Positions 1-5,989 of a stretch of 8,018 nucleotides of DNA are shown here, one piece after another (the first letter of the stretch is position 1; each line of letters begins with the position of its first letter). The stretch spans positions 1-8,018 of the forward strand of contig CALBWZ010000048.1 of assembly GCA_937893415.1 (NCBI GenBank). The letters run 5' to 3'. Origin of the DNA: an uncultured Comamonadaceae bacterium. GTDB lineage: Bacteria > Pseudomonadota > Gammaproteobacteria > Burkholderiales > Burkholderiaceae_C. The notes beneath the pieces were generated by a model. It saw only the letters and a list, made by a program, of their open reading frames with translations, was not told the DNA's origin and ran no database searches. The position numbers and the translations under genes were made by a program.

Positions 1-682
1 CAACGGCAACAATATCTAAGCCACGCGCCACGATAGCGGTGTGGGATGTTTTACCCCCAACCTCTGTAATAAAACCCGCAAACACACTGTCTTTAAACTG
101 CAGCAAGTCTGCGGGTGACAGGTCTCTCGCAATTAAAATGAGTGGCACCCGCTCAGAGGTAGCGTAGCCGTTACCGCTGAATTGCGCCACTTGCGTGGCT
201 TCCTTGGCCTGATCCAACAGTGAAGCACTTTCGCCGGCCATAGAGGCCAACATGCGCTGCACCACCTGCTCCAAGTCGGCTTTCCGTTCGCGTAAATAAG
301 GGTCTTCCATCTCGTCAAACTGCCGAGAAATAACCTCCAACTGCGAAGTTAGTGCCCACTCTGCGTTGTAACGTCTCTCCACAATCCACTCGCGCACGCC
401 GTGTGCGATTGTCTCGTCTTGCAGCAGCATCAGGTGAACGTCTAGCAAAGCGGTCAGCTCCGACGGCGCATCTGTAGCTGGCGCATGTGTAAGCTTGAGT
501 TTGATCTGTTCAATTTCCTTGACCACGACATCACGGGCCTTGGCTATGCGCTGAAATTCAGAAGTAACTTGCTCCGGCTCAATAAAATAATGTGCCACGT
601 CCATTCGCCCAGCGGCTACCAATACCGCTCGTCCCACAACGATGCCGCGTGATACTCCCTGCCCGTGGATCGAAAAGCTCAC
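1..682 (-). CDS. ptsI: Phosphoenolpyruvate-protein phosphotransferase, Enzyme I of the PTS (N-terminal part, cut by window edge)
   Basis: Enzyme I takes phosphate from phosphoenolpyruvate onto a histidine and passes it to HPr in the cytoplasm. The window holds about 227 N-terminal codons; the PEP-binding C-terminal barrel lies beyond position 1. The translation opens with SFSIHGQGVSRGIVVGRA, the typical N-terminal strand of betaproteobacterial EI, runs through a helical HPr-binding region, and reaches the active-site motif GGKTSHTAIVARG, with the phosphorylated His at about residue 214 (codon 41-43). The start is a GTG at 680-682: it overlaps the ptsH stop in the 4-nt string GTGA and has GGAG (690-693 on this strand) 7 nt upstream, inside ptsH. 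The next in-frame ATG would remove the conserved first strand. The 4-nt overlap points to coupled translation with ptsH. Identity is secure; the full length cannot be judged. Confidence 0.96.
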   Translation of the reverse strand, partial: MSFSIHGQGVSRGIVVGRAVLVAAGRMDVAHYFIEPEQVTSEFQRIAKARDVVVKEIEQIKLKLTHAPATDAPSELTALLDVHLMLLQDETIAHGVREWIVERRYNAEWALTSQLEVISRQFDEMEDPYLRERKADLEQVVQRMLASMAGESASLLDQAKEATQVAQFSGNGYATSERVPLILIARDLSPADLLQFKDSVFAGFITEVGGKTSHTAIVARGLDIVAV

Positions 683-948
683 ACGCCTTCTCCAAACTTG
701 TCGTCAATGAGTGCCAGCAATGCATCCATAGCGGCCAGCTCATCATGGCCATCGGTTTCAATCTCAACATCCGCCCCCAATCCTGCGGCCAACATCATGA
801 CGCCCATGATACTTTTGGCATTGATCCGCCTAGCGTGACGCGTCATCCAGACCTCGCACTCAAATGAGCCGGCTAATTTTGTCAGTTTGGCAGATGCACG
901 TGCGTGCAAGCCCAACTTATTGCTGATGGTGATTGTTTTTCGAATCAT
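679..948 (-). CDS. ptsH: Phosphocarrier protein HPr
   Basis: HPr is the small cytoplasmic phosphocarrier that takes phosphate from Enzyme I and gives it to EIIA proteins. The 89-residue product has the expected length. The phosphorylated His15 sits in GLHARAS, and Ser46 in AKSIMGVMML is the residue that HPr kinase/phosphorylase modifies in organisms that have it, so both regulatory sites are intact. The ATG at 946-948 is the right start because it places the active His at residue 15, as in the family. There is no recognisable Shine-Dalgarno in front of it (the upstream bases are A/C-rich), and the start lies 32 nt inside the EIIA gene, which suggests translational coupling. The stop overlaps the ptsI GTG. 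This is an ordinary PTS HPr by sequence; NPr of the nitrogen PTS is less likely because the neighbour is a mannose-type EIIA and ptsI follows directly. Confidence 0.96.
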   Translation of the reverse strand: MIRKTITISNKLGLHARASAKLTKLAGSFECEVWMTRHARRINAKSIMGVMMLAAGLGADVEIETDGHDELAAMDALLALIDDKFGEGV

Positions 949-1354
949 GATTTTTTGTATGTTGGTTTTGTGGCGCTGTCAACACGATAGGCATGATGCC
1001 TTGTGTGCCACCTGCAACAGCTTTAAGGACAAGTTGGTCAACCTGTTGCTCGCGGTAGCACACCGCGCGCAGTAACATGGGCAAATTTACACCTGCCAAT
1101 ACACGACAACCGCTGTTTGAGGCTAAACGCGACGCCACGTTGGCTGGCGTTGCGCCAAAAATGTCTGTGAGTACCAGTGTTTCGCCTGTCTTTGGTAACA
1201 ATGCCTCAGCTTGTGCAACCACGTCATCAATTTGATTTGTCGCTGGCACATCCAATACTTGAACACAATGCACATCCTCAGGAAATACGTGTGCCACGCA
1301 GCTGCGCAAGGCGCTTGCAAGCGGGGTATGGGCAATCACAATGATGGCTGTCAT
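917..1354 (-). CDS. PTS EIIA component, mannose/fructose (EIIA-Man) family
   Basis: A single-domain, 145-residue EIIA of the mannose family, expected to accept phosphate from HPr on His9 (IIVIAHTPLA). Other family marks are the TDIFGATPANVA block (residues 63-74, with Asp64 supporting the active His) and the GVNLPMLLRA block (88-97). In sugar-transporting systems this domain is joined to EIIB and EIIC/D; here none is encoded nearby, as is usual for the EIIA-HPr-EI clusters of Betaproteobacteria, where the chain is regarded as regulatory (the Ralstonia eutropha protein has been called PtsM). That role is inferred from family and context. The C-terminal 19 or so residues are rich in Asn, His, Gln and Lys and probably unstructured; the last codons overlap the start of ptsH. 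The gene lies 37 nt after the lipoprotein gene, with no terminator seen between them, so the genes are likely co-transcribed. No strong ribosome site precedes the ATG. Confidence 0.92.
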   Translation of the reverse strand: MTAIIVIAHTPLASALRSCVAHVFPEDVHCVQVLDVPATNQIDDVVAQAEALLPKTGETLVLTDIFGATPANVASRLASNSGCRVLAGVNLPMLLRAVCYREQQVDQLVLKAVAGGTQGIMPIVLTAPQNQHTKNHDSKNNHHQQ

Positions 1355-1391
1355 GGCTTTATATTATCTGCGTGTGGCAACGTTTTGGGGC

Positions 1392-1931
1392 TCACCACCT
1401 CAAGCCCTGCAAAAATTCTTCCGTTTCACGTGCTTCAGGCTTTGCACCGTACACGCCCAGCTGCACCAAGCTTGGCCCGCGTTGTGCCATTCCGATAGCT
1501 ACCGCTAAAGCGTTGCCATTGTGACGTGTGCCATTCCCCGCATAACGTTTGGCGAAATCGGTGCCTGCAACAGACCAATCAATGGGAGAGACTTCGCCCT
1601 TGACCCCCGCGCTGGCTAAATTGGCACTGAGCCACCGTGAAATAGCGGTCTGTATGTCTTGCTCTGGTGGCACATTGAGCCACGACACTGCAAAGGTCGT
1701 TTCACCCACATCACACGCTTGCATGTGTAACAGCACAGTACTTTTGTTTTCTAGCAATGGCACCTCACGGCTAGAGTAGCTTGGTTTACATGGAATTAAG
1801 GCTTGAGCACCAACGCTGTCTAAACGCAGTGTGCGCCAGTTAAATGTTGGACTGCAACCAACCAATGAGACAGTTAAGCCAATAATCAGCAGAACGCGCA
1901 ATGCTAAATTGCGCACAATAGGGGTATGCAT
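1392..1931 (-). CDS. Small predicted lipoprotein of unknown function, first gene of the PTS unit
   Basis: A protein of 179 residues (185 if the upstream ATG at 1947-1949 is used) with a lipoprotein signal: a short basic start, a hydrophobic stretch LRVLLIIGLTVSLVGC and a lipobox LVGC with the lipidated Cys at residue 26 of the shorter form. The mature part begins SPTFNWRTLRL and contains ALIPCKP and a second cysteine in HMQACD, which could pair in the periplasm. It resembles an uncharacterised family I associate with Burkholderiales, which share an FxWRxLR start and a PC(K/R)P motif, but no function is known to me. I chose the ATG at 1929-1931 because it abuts rather than overlaps the divergent CoA-transferase start; neither candidate has a clear Shine-Dalgarno. 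Signal and frame are secure. Membership in one transcript with EIIA-ptsH-ptsI is inferred from the short gap. Confidence 0.85.
   Translation of the reverse strand: MHTPIVRNLALRVLLIIGLTVSLVGCSPTFNWRTLRLDSVGAQALIPCKPSYSSREVPLLENKSTVLLHMQACDVGETTFAVSWLNVPPEQDIQTAISRWLSANLASAGVKGEVSPIDWSVAGTDFAKRYAGNGTRHNGNALAVAIGMAQRGPSLVQLGVYGAKPEARETEEFLQGLRW
1920..1924 (+). promoter_or_regulatory. Ribosome binding site that selects the CoA-transferase start
   Basis: AGGGG ends 7 nt before the ATG at 1932-1934 but only 1 nt before the alternative in-frame ATG at 1926. The spacing therefore favours 1932. The site lies inside the signal-peptide codons of the divergent lipoprotein gene. Confidence 0.6.
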
Positions 1932-3212
1932 ATGTTTAATTCGTCTCATTCGTTGGATGGTATCCGGGTCCTAGACTTGTCCAGGGTTTTGGCAGGCCCA
2001 TGGTGTACACAAAATTTAGGTGATTTAGGTGCTGATGTTATCAAAGTAGAACGGCCAGGTTCGGGTGACGATACGCGTACTTGGGGCCCGCCTTTTTTAC
2101 CCGACGCTGACGGGCAGGATACAGACCAAGCGGCTTATTACTTGGGCACTAACCGCAACAAACGCGCGATTGCTTGCGACATCGCTTCTGAGCAAGGTCA
2201 AGCACTTATTAAACAGTTGGTGACCCATTGTCATATTTTTGTTGAGAATTTTAAGGTCGGAGACATGGCGCGCTATGGCTTGGACTTTGACAGCCTTAAG
2301 GCTATAAACCCTGCCTTGGTCTATTGTTCTATTACAGGTTTTGGTCAAAGTGGTCCTTATAAAGACCGCGCCGGCTATGACTATGCCATTCAAGGTATGG
2401 GCGGGCTGATGAGTCTGACCGGCGAGCGTGACGACTTACCGGGCGGCGGTCCGCAGAAAGTAGGTGTTGCCGTGGCTGATTTGTTCACTGGTATGTACGC
2501 CACCGTTGGCATTTTGGCGGCACTGCGCTTCGCAGAGTCTTCAGGTCAAGGTCAGCATATCGATATGGCTTTATTGGACACGCAGGTGGCCATGTTGGCT
2601 AATTTGGGTGCGAACTATTTGGTGTCTGGAAAGCAAACGGGCAGGGTACCGGGTCGTGCTGGCAATGCCCACATCAACATAGTGCCCTACCAAGTGTTTG
2701 AAACATTATCAGACGAGCAAGGCCATGCCCAGTACATGATCGTTGCTGTTGGTAATGACGGTCAGTTTGCCAAGTTTGCACACGTACTGGCCACCACCAT
2801 TGGCGAAACCATAGACTGGGCAACTGATCCACGTTATGCCAGCAATGCCAATCGGGTGCGCCACCGCGACACCCTTGTGCCCGCCATAGAAGCCGTTATG
2901 CGCCTACGCAGTAAAGCGCATTGGCTTACTGCATTTGAAACCGCCAAAGTGCCCTGTGGTCCGATTAACAGCTTAGACGAGGTTTTTGACGATGCGCAAG
3001 TTCAGTCGCGTGACATGGTGCAACATTGGAAACACGCGCTCAACCCCGATGTTGCGCTGGTAGCCAGTCCTCTTAAACTCAGTGTGACCCCTGTTGTGCA
3101 ACGCCACGCGCCACCCACTCTTGGTCAACACACCACTGAGGTGTTACAAGAACTGCTGTCATTGTCTGCTGGCGAGTTGGCCGCGTTGCGTGCAAACGGT
3201 GTGATTGCTTGA
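1932..3212 (+). CDS. CaiB/BaiF family (family III) CoA-transferase
   Basis: Family III enzymes move CoA between carboxylic acids through an aspartyl-CoA thioester in the cytoplasm. This 426-residue protein has the full family length. It opens with DGIRVLDLSRVLAGPW (residues 9-24), continues with ADVIKVERP, then has ITGFGQSGPY, GYDYAIQGMGGLM and the catalytic block VAVADLFTGMY, in which Asp183 matches the nucleophile of the family (Asp169 of formyl-CoA transferase). The C-terminal part has NIVPYQVFE, VGNDGQFAKF, CGPINSLDEVFDD and LGQHTTEVL. It looks like the common betaproteobacterial subgroup often found next to glutaryl-CoA dehydrogenase and thought to act on glutarate or related dicarboxylates with succinyl-CoA, but no such dehydrogenase is in the window and the substrate cannot be read from sequence. 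Formyl-CoA transferase is less likely without an oxalyl-CoA decarboxylase nearby. The thioredoxin-like gene follows after 24 nt, probably on the same transcript. Confidence 0.93.
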   Translation: MFNSSHSLDGIRVLDLSRVLAGPWCTQNLGDLGADVIKVERPGSGDDTRTWGPPFLPDADGQDTDQAAYYLGTNRNKRAIACDIASEQGQALIKQLVTHCHIFVENFKVGDMARYGLDFDSLKAINPALVYCSITGFGQSGPYKDRAGYDYAIQGMGGLMSLTGERDDLPGGGPQKVGVAVADLFTGMYATVGILAALRFAESSGQGQHIDMALLDTQVAMLANLGANYLVSGKQTGRVPGRAGNAHINIVPYQVFETLSDEQGHAQYMIVAVGNDGQFAKFAHVLATTIGETIDWATDPRYASNANRVRHRDTLVPAIEAVMRLRSKAHWLTAFETAKVPCGPINSLDEVFDDAQVQSRDMVQHWKHALNPDVALVASPLKLSVTPVVQRHAPPTLGQHTTEVLQELLSLSAGELAALRANGVIA

Positions 3213-3236
3213 TATTCTTGTGAACAACACAAAGCC

Positions 3237-3635
3237 ATGAATTTAACTATTGCCACATCACTTACCCGCCACAGCGCGTTGGCAAAGCGCGTCGGTACCC
3301 CTTTGGTTGTGATGACCAGCTTGCCTGGCTGTCCTTATTGTGATTTGGTGAGAGACCATTATTTAACCCCTATGGGGTCGTCTCACGAAGTGGTTGCGGT
3401 TCAACTCAACATTACCGACAACACTGCGATGGTTGAGGACTTTGATGGTGTAGCGCGCTCAGCCAAAACCATTGCAAAACGTTGGGATGCACGCTTTGCC
3501 CCCACCTTGTTATTTTTCAACATCGAAGGCGTTGAACTTGCTGAGCGTATTGTGGGCGTTGCAGTGCCTGACTTTTTTGGCGCTTACCTTGAACAACGCT
3601 TACACACCGCTAAAAGAATCCTTCAAGCGCCATAG
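3237..3635 (+). CDS. Thioredoxin-fold protein with a CPYC active site
   Basis: A 132-residue protein with the marks of a thioredoxin fold: a hydrophobic strand PLVVMTSLPGCPYC with Cys32 and Cys35, and a cis-proline loop at RFAPTLLFF (Pro89), followed by GVELAERIVG, the usual last strand. CPYC is the motif of glutaredoxins, but the length and the PTLLFF loop fit single-domain thioredoxin-like proteins better. In related proteins I recall, a signal peptide sends them to the periplasm; here no hydrophobic leader is visible and no in-frame upstream start exists, because the frame runs straight into the stop of the CoA-transferase. The protein is therefore probably cytoplasmic, or is exported by an unclear route. 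No good Shine-Dalgarno is seen. The partner is unknown; the neighbouring CoA-transferase does not suggest a joint pathway. Confidence 0.8.
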   Translation: MNLTIATSLTRHSALAKRVGTPLVVMTSLPGCPYCDLVRDHYLTPMGSSHEVVAVQLNITDNTAMVEDFDGVARSAKTIAKRWDARFAPTLLFFNIEGVELAERIVGVAVPDFFGAYLEQRLHTAKRILQAP

Positions 3636-3658
3636 TTAACCCAACACGCTGTTTTTTT
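3626..3658 (+). terminator. Possible weak terminator after the thioredoxin-like gene
   Basis: A run of seven T (3652-3658) follows a short AGCG/CGCT pairing (3626-3629 with 3647-3650, 17-nt loop). The stem is short, so this is only a candidate. It lies in the 33-nt gap between convergent genes, where a terminator is expected. Confidence 0.25.
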
Positions 3659-3668
3659 ACATGTAGCC

Positions 3669-4358
3669 TTATAAGTTACCAAATACCTGTCTCAGCACCC
3701 GTGTGGCTGCTTGTGCAGGGTTTGCCCGAAGCCGTTGCTTGGCCTCTGCTACTGTGGCATAAAGACTGTTGAGTGCGCTCAGGGTGACGTGTTCAGCCAC
3801 TGTTGCTGGCTGGTGTTTACCCACACCAAAGCGCTGTACTGTCTTGAGCAACTGCTCGTATTGCCCAGCGGCTTTGTACTGCCGTGTTGCATGTTGAACT
3901 GTTGGTAAAAACTGGGCTTTTAAAGGCTCGCGTGTGACGCTTGCAAAATAGTCTGTGACCGCGGTGTTGCCGCCTTTTAAGATATCTACCGCATCCTTTG
4001 TGCTGAGTGAACTGACAGCTCTTTTTAACAGGGGCAAGGCTTGTGATACAGCTGATTCTGCAGCGCGGTTGATAGACATGTGCAACGTCTCCAAACGCTC
4101 TTGCTGACCGAACGTCTTCAACAGCGTTCGTGCTTGTTCTAAAAATGATGGCAAGGGAATTCGAACTTTTTCAGAACCCCAGAATCCATCTAGGGTGCCC
4201 AATTGCTTTACGGCGAAGGCGCTTCCTGCTTGTAAACTCTGACTTAGCGCATCGCGTGCTTGAAACTGGGTGTACGCCGCTGCGCTGGTGGCGCACAATA
4301 CCAATGGCGCCCCTGCTGTTAATGTAAAGAATACCTGGTTGAATTGTCTGTTGTTCAT
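3669..4358 (-). CDS. DUF4197 family exported protein
   Basis: A 229-residue protein with a Sec signal peptide (hydrophobic core around residues 9-25, likely cleavage after ATSAAA, residue 28). The mature part matches DUF4197: a conserved LDGFWGSEKVRIPLP near residues 56-70, then helices with NRAAESAVSQALPLL, AVDILKGGNTAVTDYF and, near the end, LRANPAQAATRVLRQVFGNL. The family is widespread in Proteobacteria and Bacteroidetes, is predicted to be periplasmic, and has no established function. Length and motifs look complete. The LVLC within the signal region is not a good lipobox, since the residue before Cys is Leu, so a lipoprotein is unlikely. The ATG at 4356-4358 has AAAGGAAG upstream on its strand, but about 14 nt away, longer than ideal. 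The gene is convergent with the thioredoxin-like gene and divergent from the TlpA-like gene. Confidence 0.88.
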   Translation of the reverse strand: MNNRQFNQVFFTLTAGAPLVLCATSAAAYTQFQARDALSQSLQAGSAFAVKQLGTLDGFWGSEKVRIPLPSFLEQARTLLKTFGQQERLETLHMSINRAAESAVSQALPLLKRAVSSLSTKDAVDILKGGNTAVTDYFASVTREPLKAQFLPTVQHATRQYKAAGQYEQLLKTVQRFGVGKHQPATVAEHVTLSALNSLYATVAEAKQRLRANPAQAATRVLRQVFGNL

Positions 4359-4413
4359 GTTAAAGTGTTTTTCTTCCTTTAGTTTGTATTAAAATTTACT
4401 ACATTTTATAGTC
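4359..4413. promoter_or_regulatory. AT-rich divergent promoter region between DUF4197 and TlpA-like genes
   Basis: These 55 nt separate two divergent start codons and are much more AT-rich than their surroundings. On the plus strand TTGTAT (4384-4389) and TATAGT (4407-4412) are 17 nt apart, but that -10 would place the transcription start inside or just past the TlpA-like ATG. On the minus strand TATAAA (4405-4410) could be a -10 for the DUF4197 gene, about 45 nt before its ATG, without a good -35. Boxes are by eye only. Confidence 0.4.
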
Positions 4414-4923
4414 ATGATTTGTTTTATACACTACATACGTACCAGTTTCGTCGTGCTTGCTGTTCTCGGGGTTATTTTGGGCCTTAACGGGTGCAGCTCT
4501 AGTTCGCCAGCGCCATCATCACGGTTTGTTTTGTTAGATGGCACATCTGTTCAAACCAGTGACTTTGCCGGCAAGGTTTTACTGGTTAACTTTTGGGCCA
4601 CCAGTTGTACCAGCTGCGTTGCTGAAATGCCAGACTTGATTGCAACGCACCAGTCATATGCACATAAGGGCTTTGACACTGTCGCAGTGGCCATGGCATA
4701 TGACCCGCCAGCTTTTGTTGTTAACTTTACGCAAACACGGCAACTTCCTTTTAAAGTGGCCATCGACAACACGGGCGTCAATGCCCGAGAGTGGGGTGAT
4801 GTACAACTCACACCCACCACTTTCATAGTTAACAAACGCGGTGAAATAGTTAAGACCTATGTTGGTATGCCCGATTTTCAAACTTTGCATCGCTTGATTG
4901 AAGACTTGCTTGCTGAAACTTAA
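4414..4923 (+). CDS. TlpA/ResA-like thioredoxin, predicted lipoprotein
   Basis: A 169-residue envelope thioredoxin of the TlpA/ResA/AhpC-TSA-like type, expected to reduce disulfides or cytochrome c haem-site cysteines outside the cytoplasm. It has a lipoprotein signal (hydrophobic SFVVLAVLGVILGLNGC, Cys27 as the lipid site), a Ser/Pro linker, then VLLVNFWATSCTSCVAEMP with Cys65 and Cys68, and a cis-proline loop LTPTTFIV (Pro134). The long insertion between the second helix and the cis-Pro strand (AYDPPAFVVNF, RQLPFKVAID) is typical of the TlpA group. The usual CxPC is here CTSC, with Ser in place of Pro before the second Cys, which should alter redox potential. The ATG lacks a Shine-Dalgarno, and a possible -10 box lies directly before it. 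No methionine occurs between it and the lipobox, so this start is kept. The substrate is unknown. Confidence 0.88.
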   Translation: MICFIHYIRTSFVVLAVLGVILGLNGCSSSSPAPSSRFVLLDGTSVQTSDFAGKVLLVNFWATSCTSCVAEMPDLIATHQSYAHKGFDTVAVAMAYDPPAFVVNFTQTRQLPFKVAIDNTGVNAREWGDVQLTPTTFIVNKRGEIVKTYVGMPDFQTLHRLIEDLLAET

Positions 4924-5207
4924 ACCCCTTGTCTGACTGCTCATTGGTTACGATGCATACCGTCACATCAAGCCATTCAGCCTGCGTTTCTGCATAACGC
5001 CAAGTCTGACCTAGCTTGTGAAACGCCCAGCTTACATGTTGGGGTAAAGACAGTGCAACCTTGACGCTGTCATCCAGCATGTGAACCCCGTGCTGTTTCT
5101 AGCGCAACCATCACCCAAGACTGCGCCTGGTAGTTCTTTGACACTTCTGCCGCGTTGCACGGTATGTGTCTGTCAACAACAGCACCAGCTGTCACATCTG
5201 CACTTTG
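4850..5207 (-). pseudogene. Possible decayed or frameshifted gene of unknown family
   Basis: Two minus-strand frames read like protein and nearly join. The upstream one (5207 down to a TGA at 5070-5072) contains AVVDRHIPCNAAEVSKNYQ and SWVMVALETARGSHAG. The downstream one opens with an ATG at 5078-5080 and contains DDSVKVALSLPQHVSWAFHK and QTWRYAETQAEWLDVTV. They overlap by about 10 nt, so a single small indel near 5070-5100 would fuse them. The downstream frame runs 74 nt into the end of the TlpA-like gene before its TAA at 4850-4852, which suggests that the original end was lost. Codon choice looks natural and both frames have few low-complexity stretches. I do not recognise the family. Alternatives are a genuine 76-codon gene starting at 5080 (a GGGG lies 5 nt before the ATG), or chance frames in non-coding DNA. 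Confidence 0.25.
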
Positions 5208-5419
5208 CTAAATACCTTGCATTTAAAAGATACGCATCTTTACATGTATCTCGGTTGCATGCATTCGTGCGCGTCGCCTGCTTATTGTTGACTTAGTTGA
5301 GCCCAGGCTCCACGCAACACACCTTACAACCGCAGTAGGTATCTGCTTAAAAGTGATCACCGAGTGTTCTGTCTTTGTCCATTTATGGTATTTCAATAGG
5401 CAGGCTATCATGTCAGGCA
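4924..5419. other. About 500 bp without a convincing intact gene
   Basis: Between the TlpA-like stop and the GNAT start I find no open frame that looks like a complete protein on either strand. The left two thirds may hold the remains of a minus-strand gene (see the next entry). The right third has short palindromes (AAAGAT/ATCTTT at 5226-5241, TACATGTA at 5241-5248, TGCATGCA at 5256-5263, GTGATCAC at 5353-5360) and a TTGACT (5288-5293) that could be a -35 box for the GNAT gene but lacks a matching -10. No tRNA or known RNA fold was recognised. Confidence 0.5.
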
Positions 5420-5917
5420 ATGACTCAAGAAACTCCATTACACGTTCAAGTCCGTTTGTATCAAGGTGTCAACGAACTGGAGCTGGCCAGACATGTTTTA
5501 GCCCAGTATGGTGACAGCTTGTCTGTTGATCTGAGCTATCAACATTTTGAGGATGAGTTGGTCTCATTGCCAGGAGAGTATGCACAGCCAAATGGTGGGC
5601 TCTTGCTTGCACTTGTGAACGGCGTAGTAACGGGCTGTTGTGCTTTCAGACCTTTGCACGACGTTGACTACCCGAACGCATGTGAGATGCGCCGACTTTT
5701 TGTCGTGAAATCTGCCCGTGGTGCTGGACTAGGGGGCTTGCTGATCGAGCAATGCATGATTGAAGCACGCGCTGCTGGATACATGCACATACTGCTTGAT
5801 GTGCTCCAAGATTTTGAAGTGGCCCGACATTTGTACGCTAGCGCAGGATTTGTTGAAGTACCGCCATTTTATTTCAGCCCTCTTGCTGGCTCACAATTTT
5901 TAATGGCGCATCTATAA
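5420..5917 (+). CDS. GNAT family N-acetyltransferase
   Basis: A 165-residue acetyltransferase of the GNAT fold, which transfers acetyl from acetyl-CoA to an amine on an unknown substrate. The acetyl-CoA loop RGAGLG (residues 100-105) fits the R-x-x-G-x-G/A signature, preceded by the strand EMRRLFVV (89-96) and followed by the helix GLLIEQCMIEARAAGY. The later LLDVLQDFEVARHLYASAGF and VPPFYFSPLAGSQFL match a common small-GNAT subgroup that ends in PYY-x-x-P-x-x-GA. Length is complete. The frame is open back to a TTG at 5375, but the ATG at 5420 is preferred because the conserved domain starts just after it; only a weak AGG is seen 2 nt before it. It is flanked by a gene-poor stretch on the left and a hairpin on the right, so it is probably monocistronic. 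The substrate cannot be inferred. Confidence 0.87.
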   Translation: MTQETPLHVQVRLYQGVNELELARHVLAQYGDSLSVDLSYQHFEDELVSLPGEYAQPNGGLLLALVNGVVTGCCAFRPLHDVDYPNACEMRRLFVVKSARGAGLGGLLIEQCMIEARAAGYMHILLDVLQDFEVARHLYASAGFVEVPPFYFSPLAGSQFLMAHL

Positions 5918-5940
5918 AAGAACTTTATGTCGTTTGTCTA

Positions 5941-5971
5941 ACCCACCCTAAGCTTTCACCTGAGGGTGGGT
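5941..5971. terminator. Hairpin between convergent genes, likely bidirectional terminator
   Basis: ACCCACCCT (5941-5949) pairs perfectly with AGGGTGGGT (5963-5971) around a 13-nt loop. It lies 23 nt after the GNAT stop and 18 nt beyond the peroxiredoxin stop. The stem is GC-rich, but the following T tracts are poor on both strands (GTTT on plus, none on minus), so strength is uncertain. Confidence 0.6.
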
Positions 5972-5989
5972 GTTTACAACCGTGGTGGT

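Noticed and set aside
5226..5263. Cluster of short palindromes as a small RNA or attachment site
   Set aside because: The stems are 4-6 bp, have no T tract after them and show no direct repeat partner in the window.
5081..5296. Plus-strand open frame of 71 codons starting with GTG
   Set aside because: Composition is not protein-like (many Cys, Leu and His in clumps), there is no ribosome site, and it lies opposite the better minus-strand frames.
5353..5360. GTGATCAC palindrome upstream of the GNAT gene as an operator
   Set aside because: An 8-bp palindrome alone is common by chance; there is no second copy and no clear promoter next to it.
5223..5438. Minus-strand open frame of 71 codons reaching into the GNAT gene
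   Set aside because: It starts inside the GNAT coding region, has no recognisable motif and no ribosome site, and ends in a region full of short palindromes. It could be part of the remnant, but nothing supports that.
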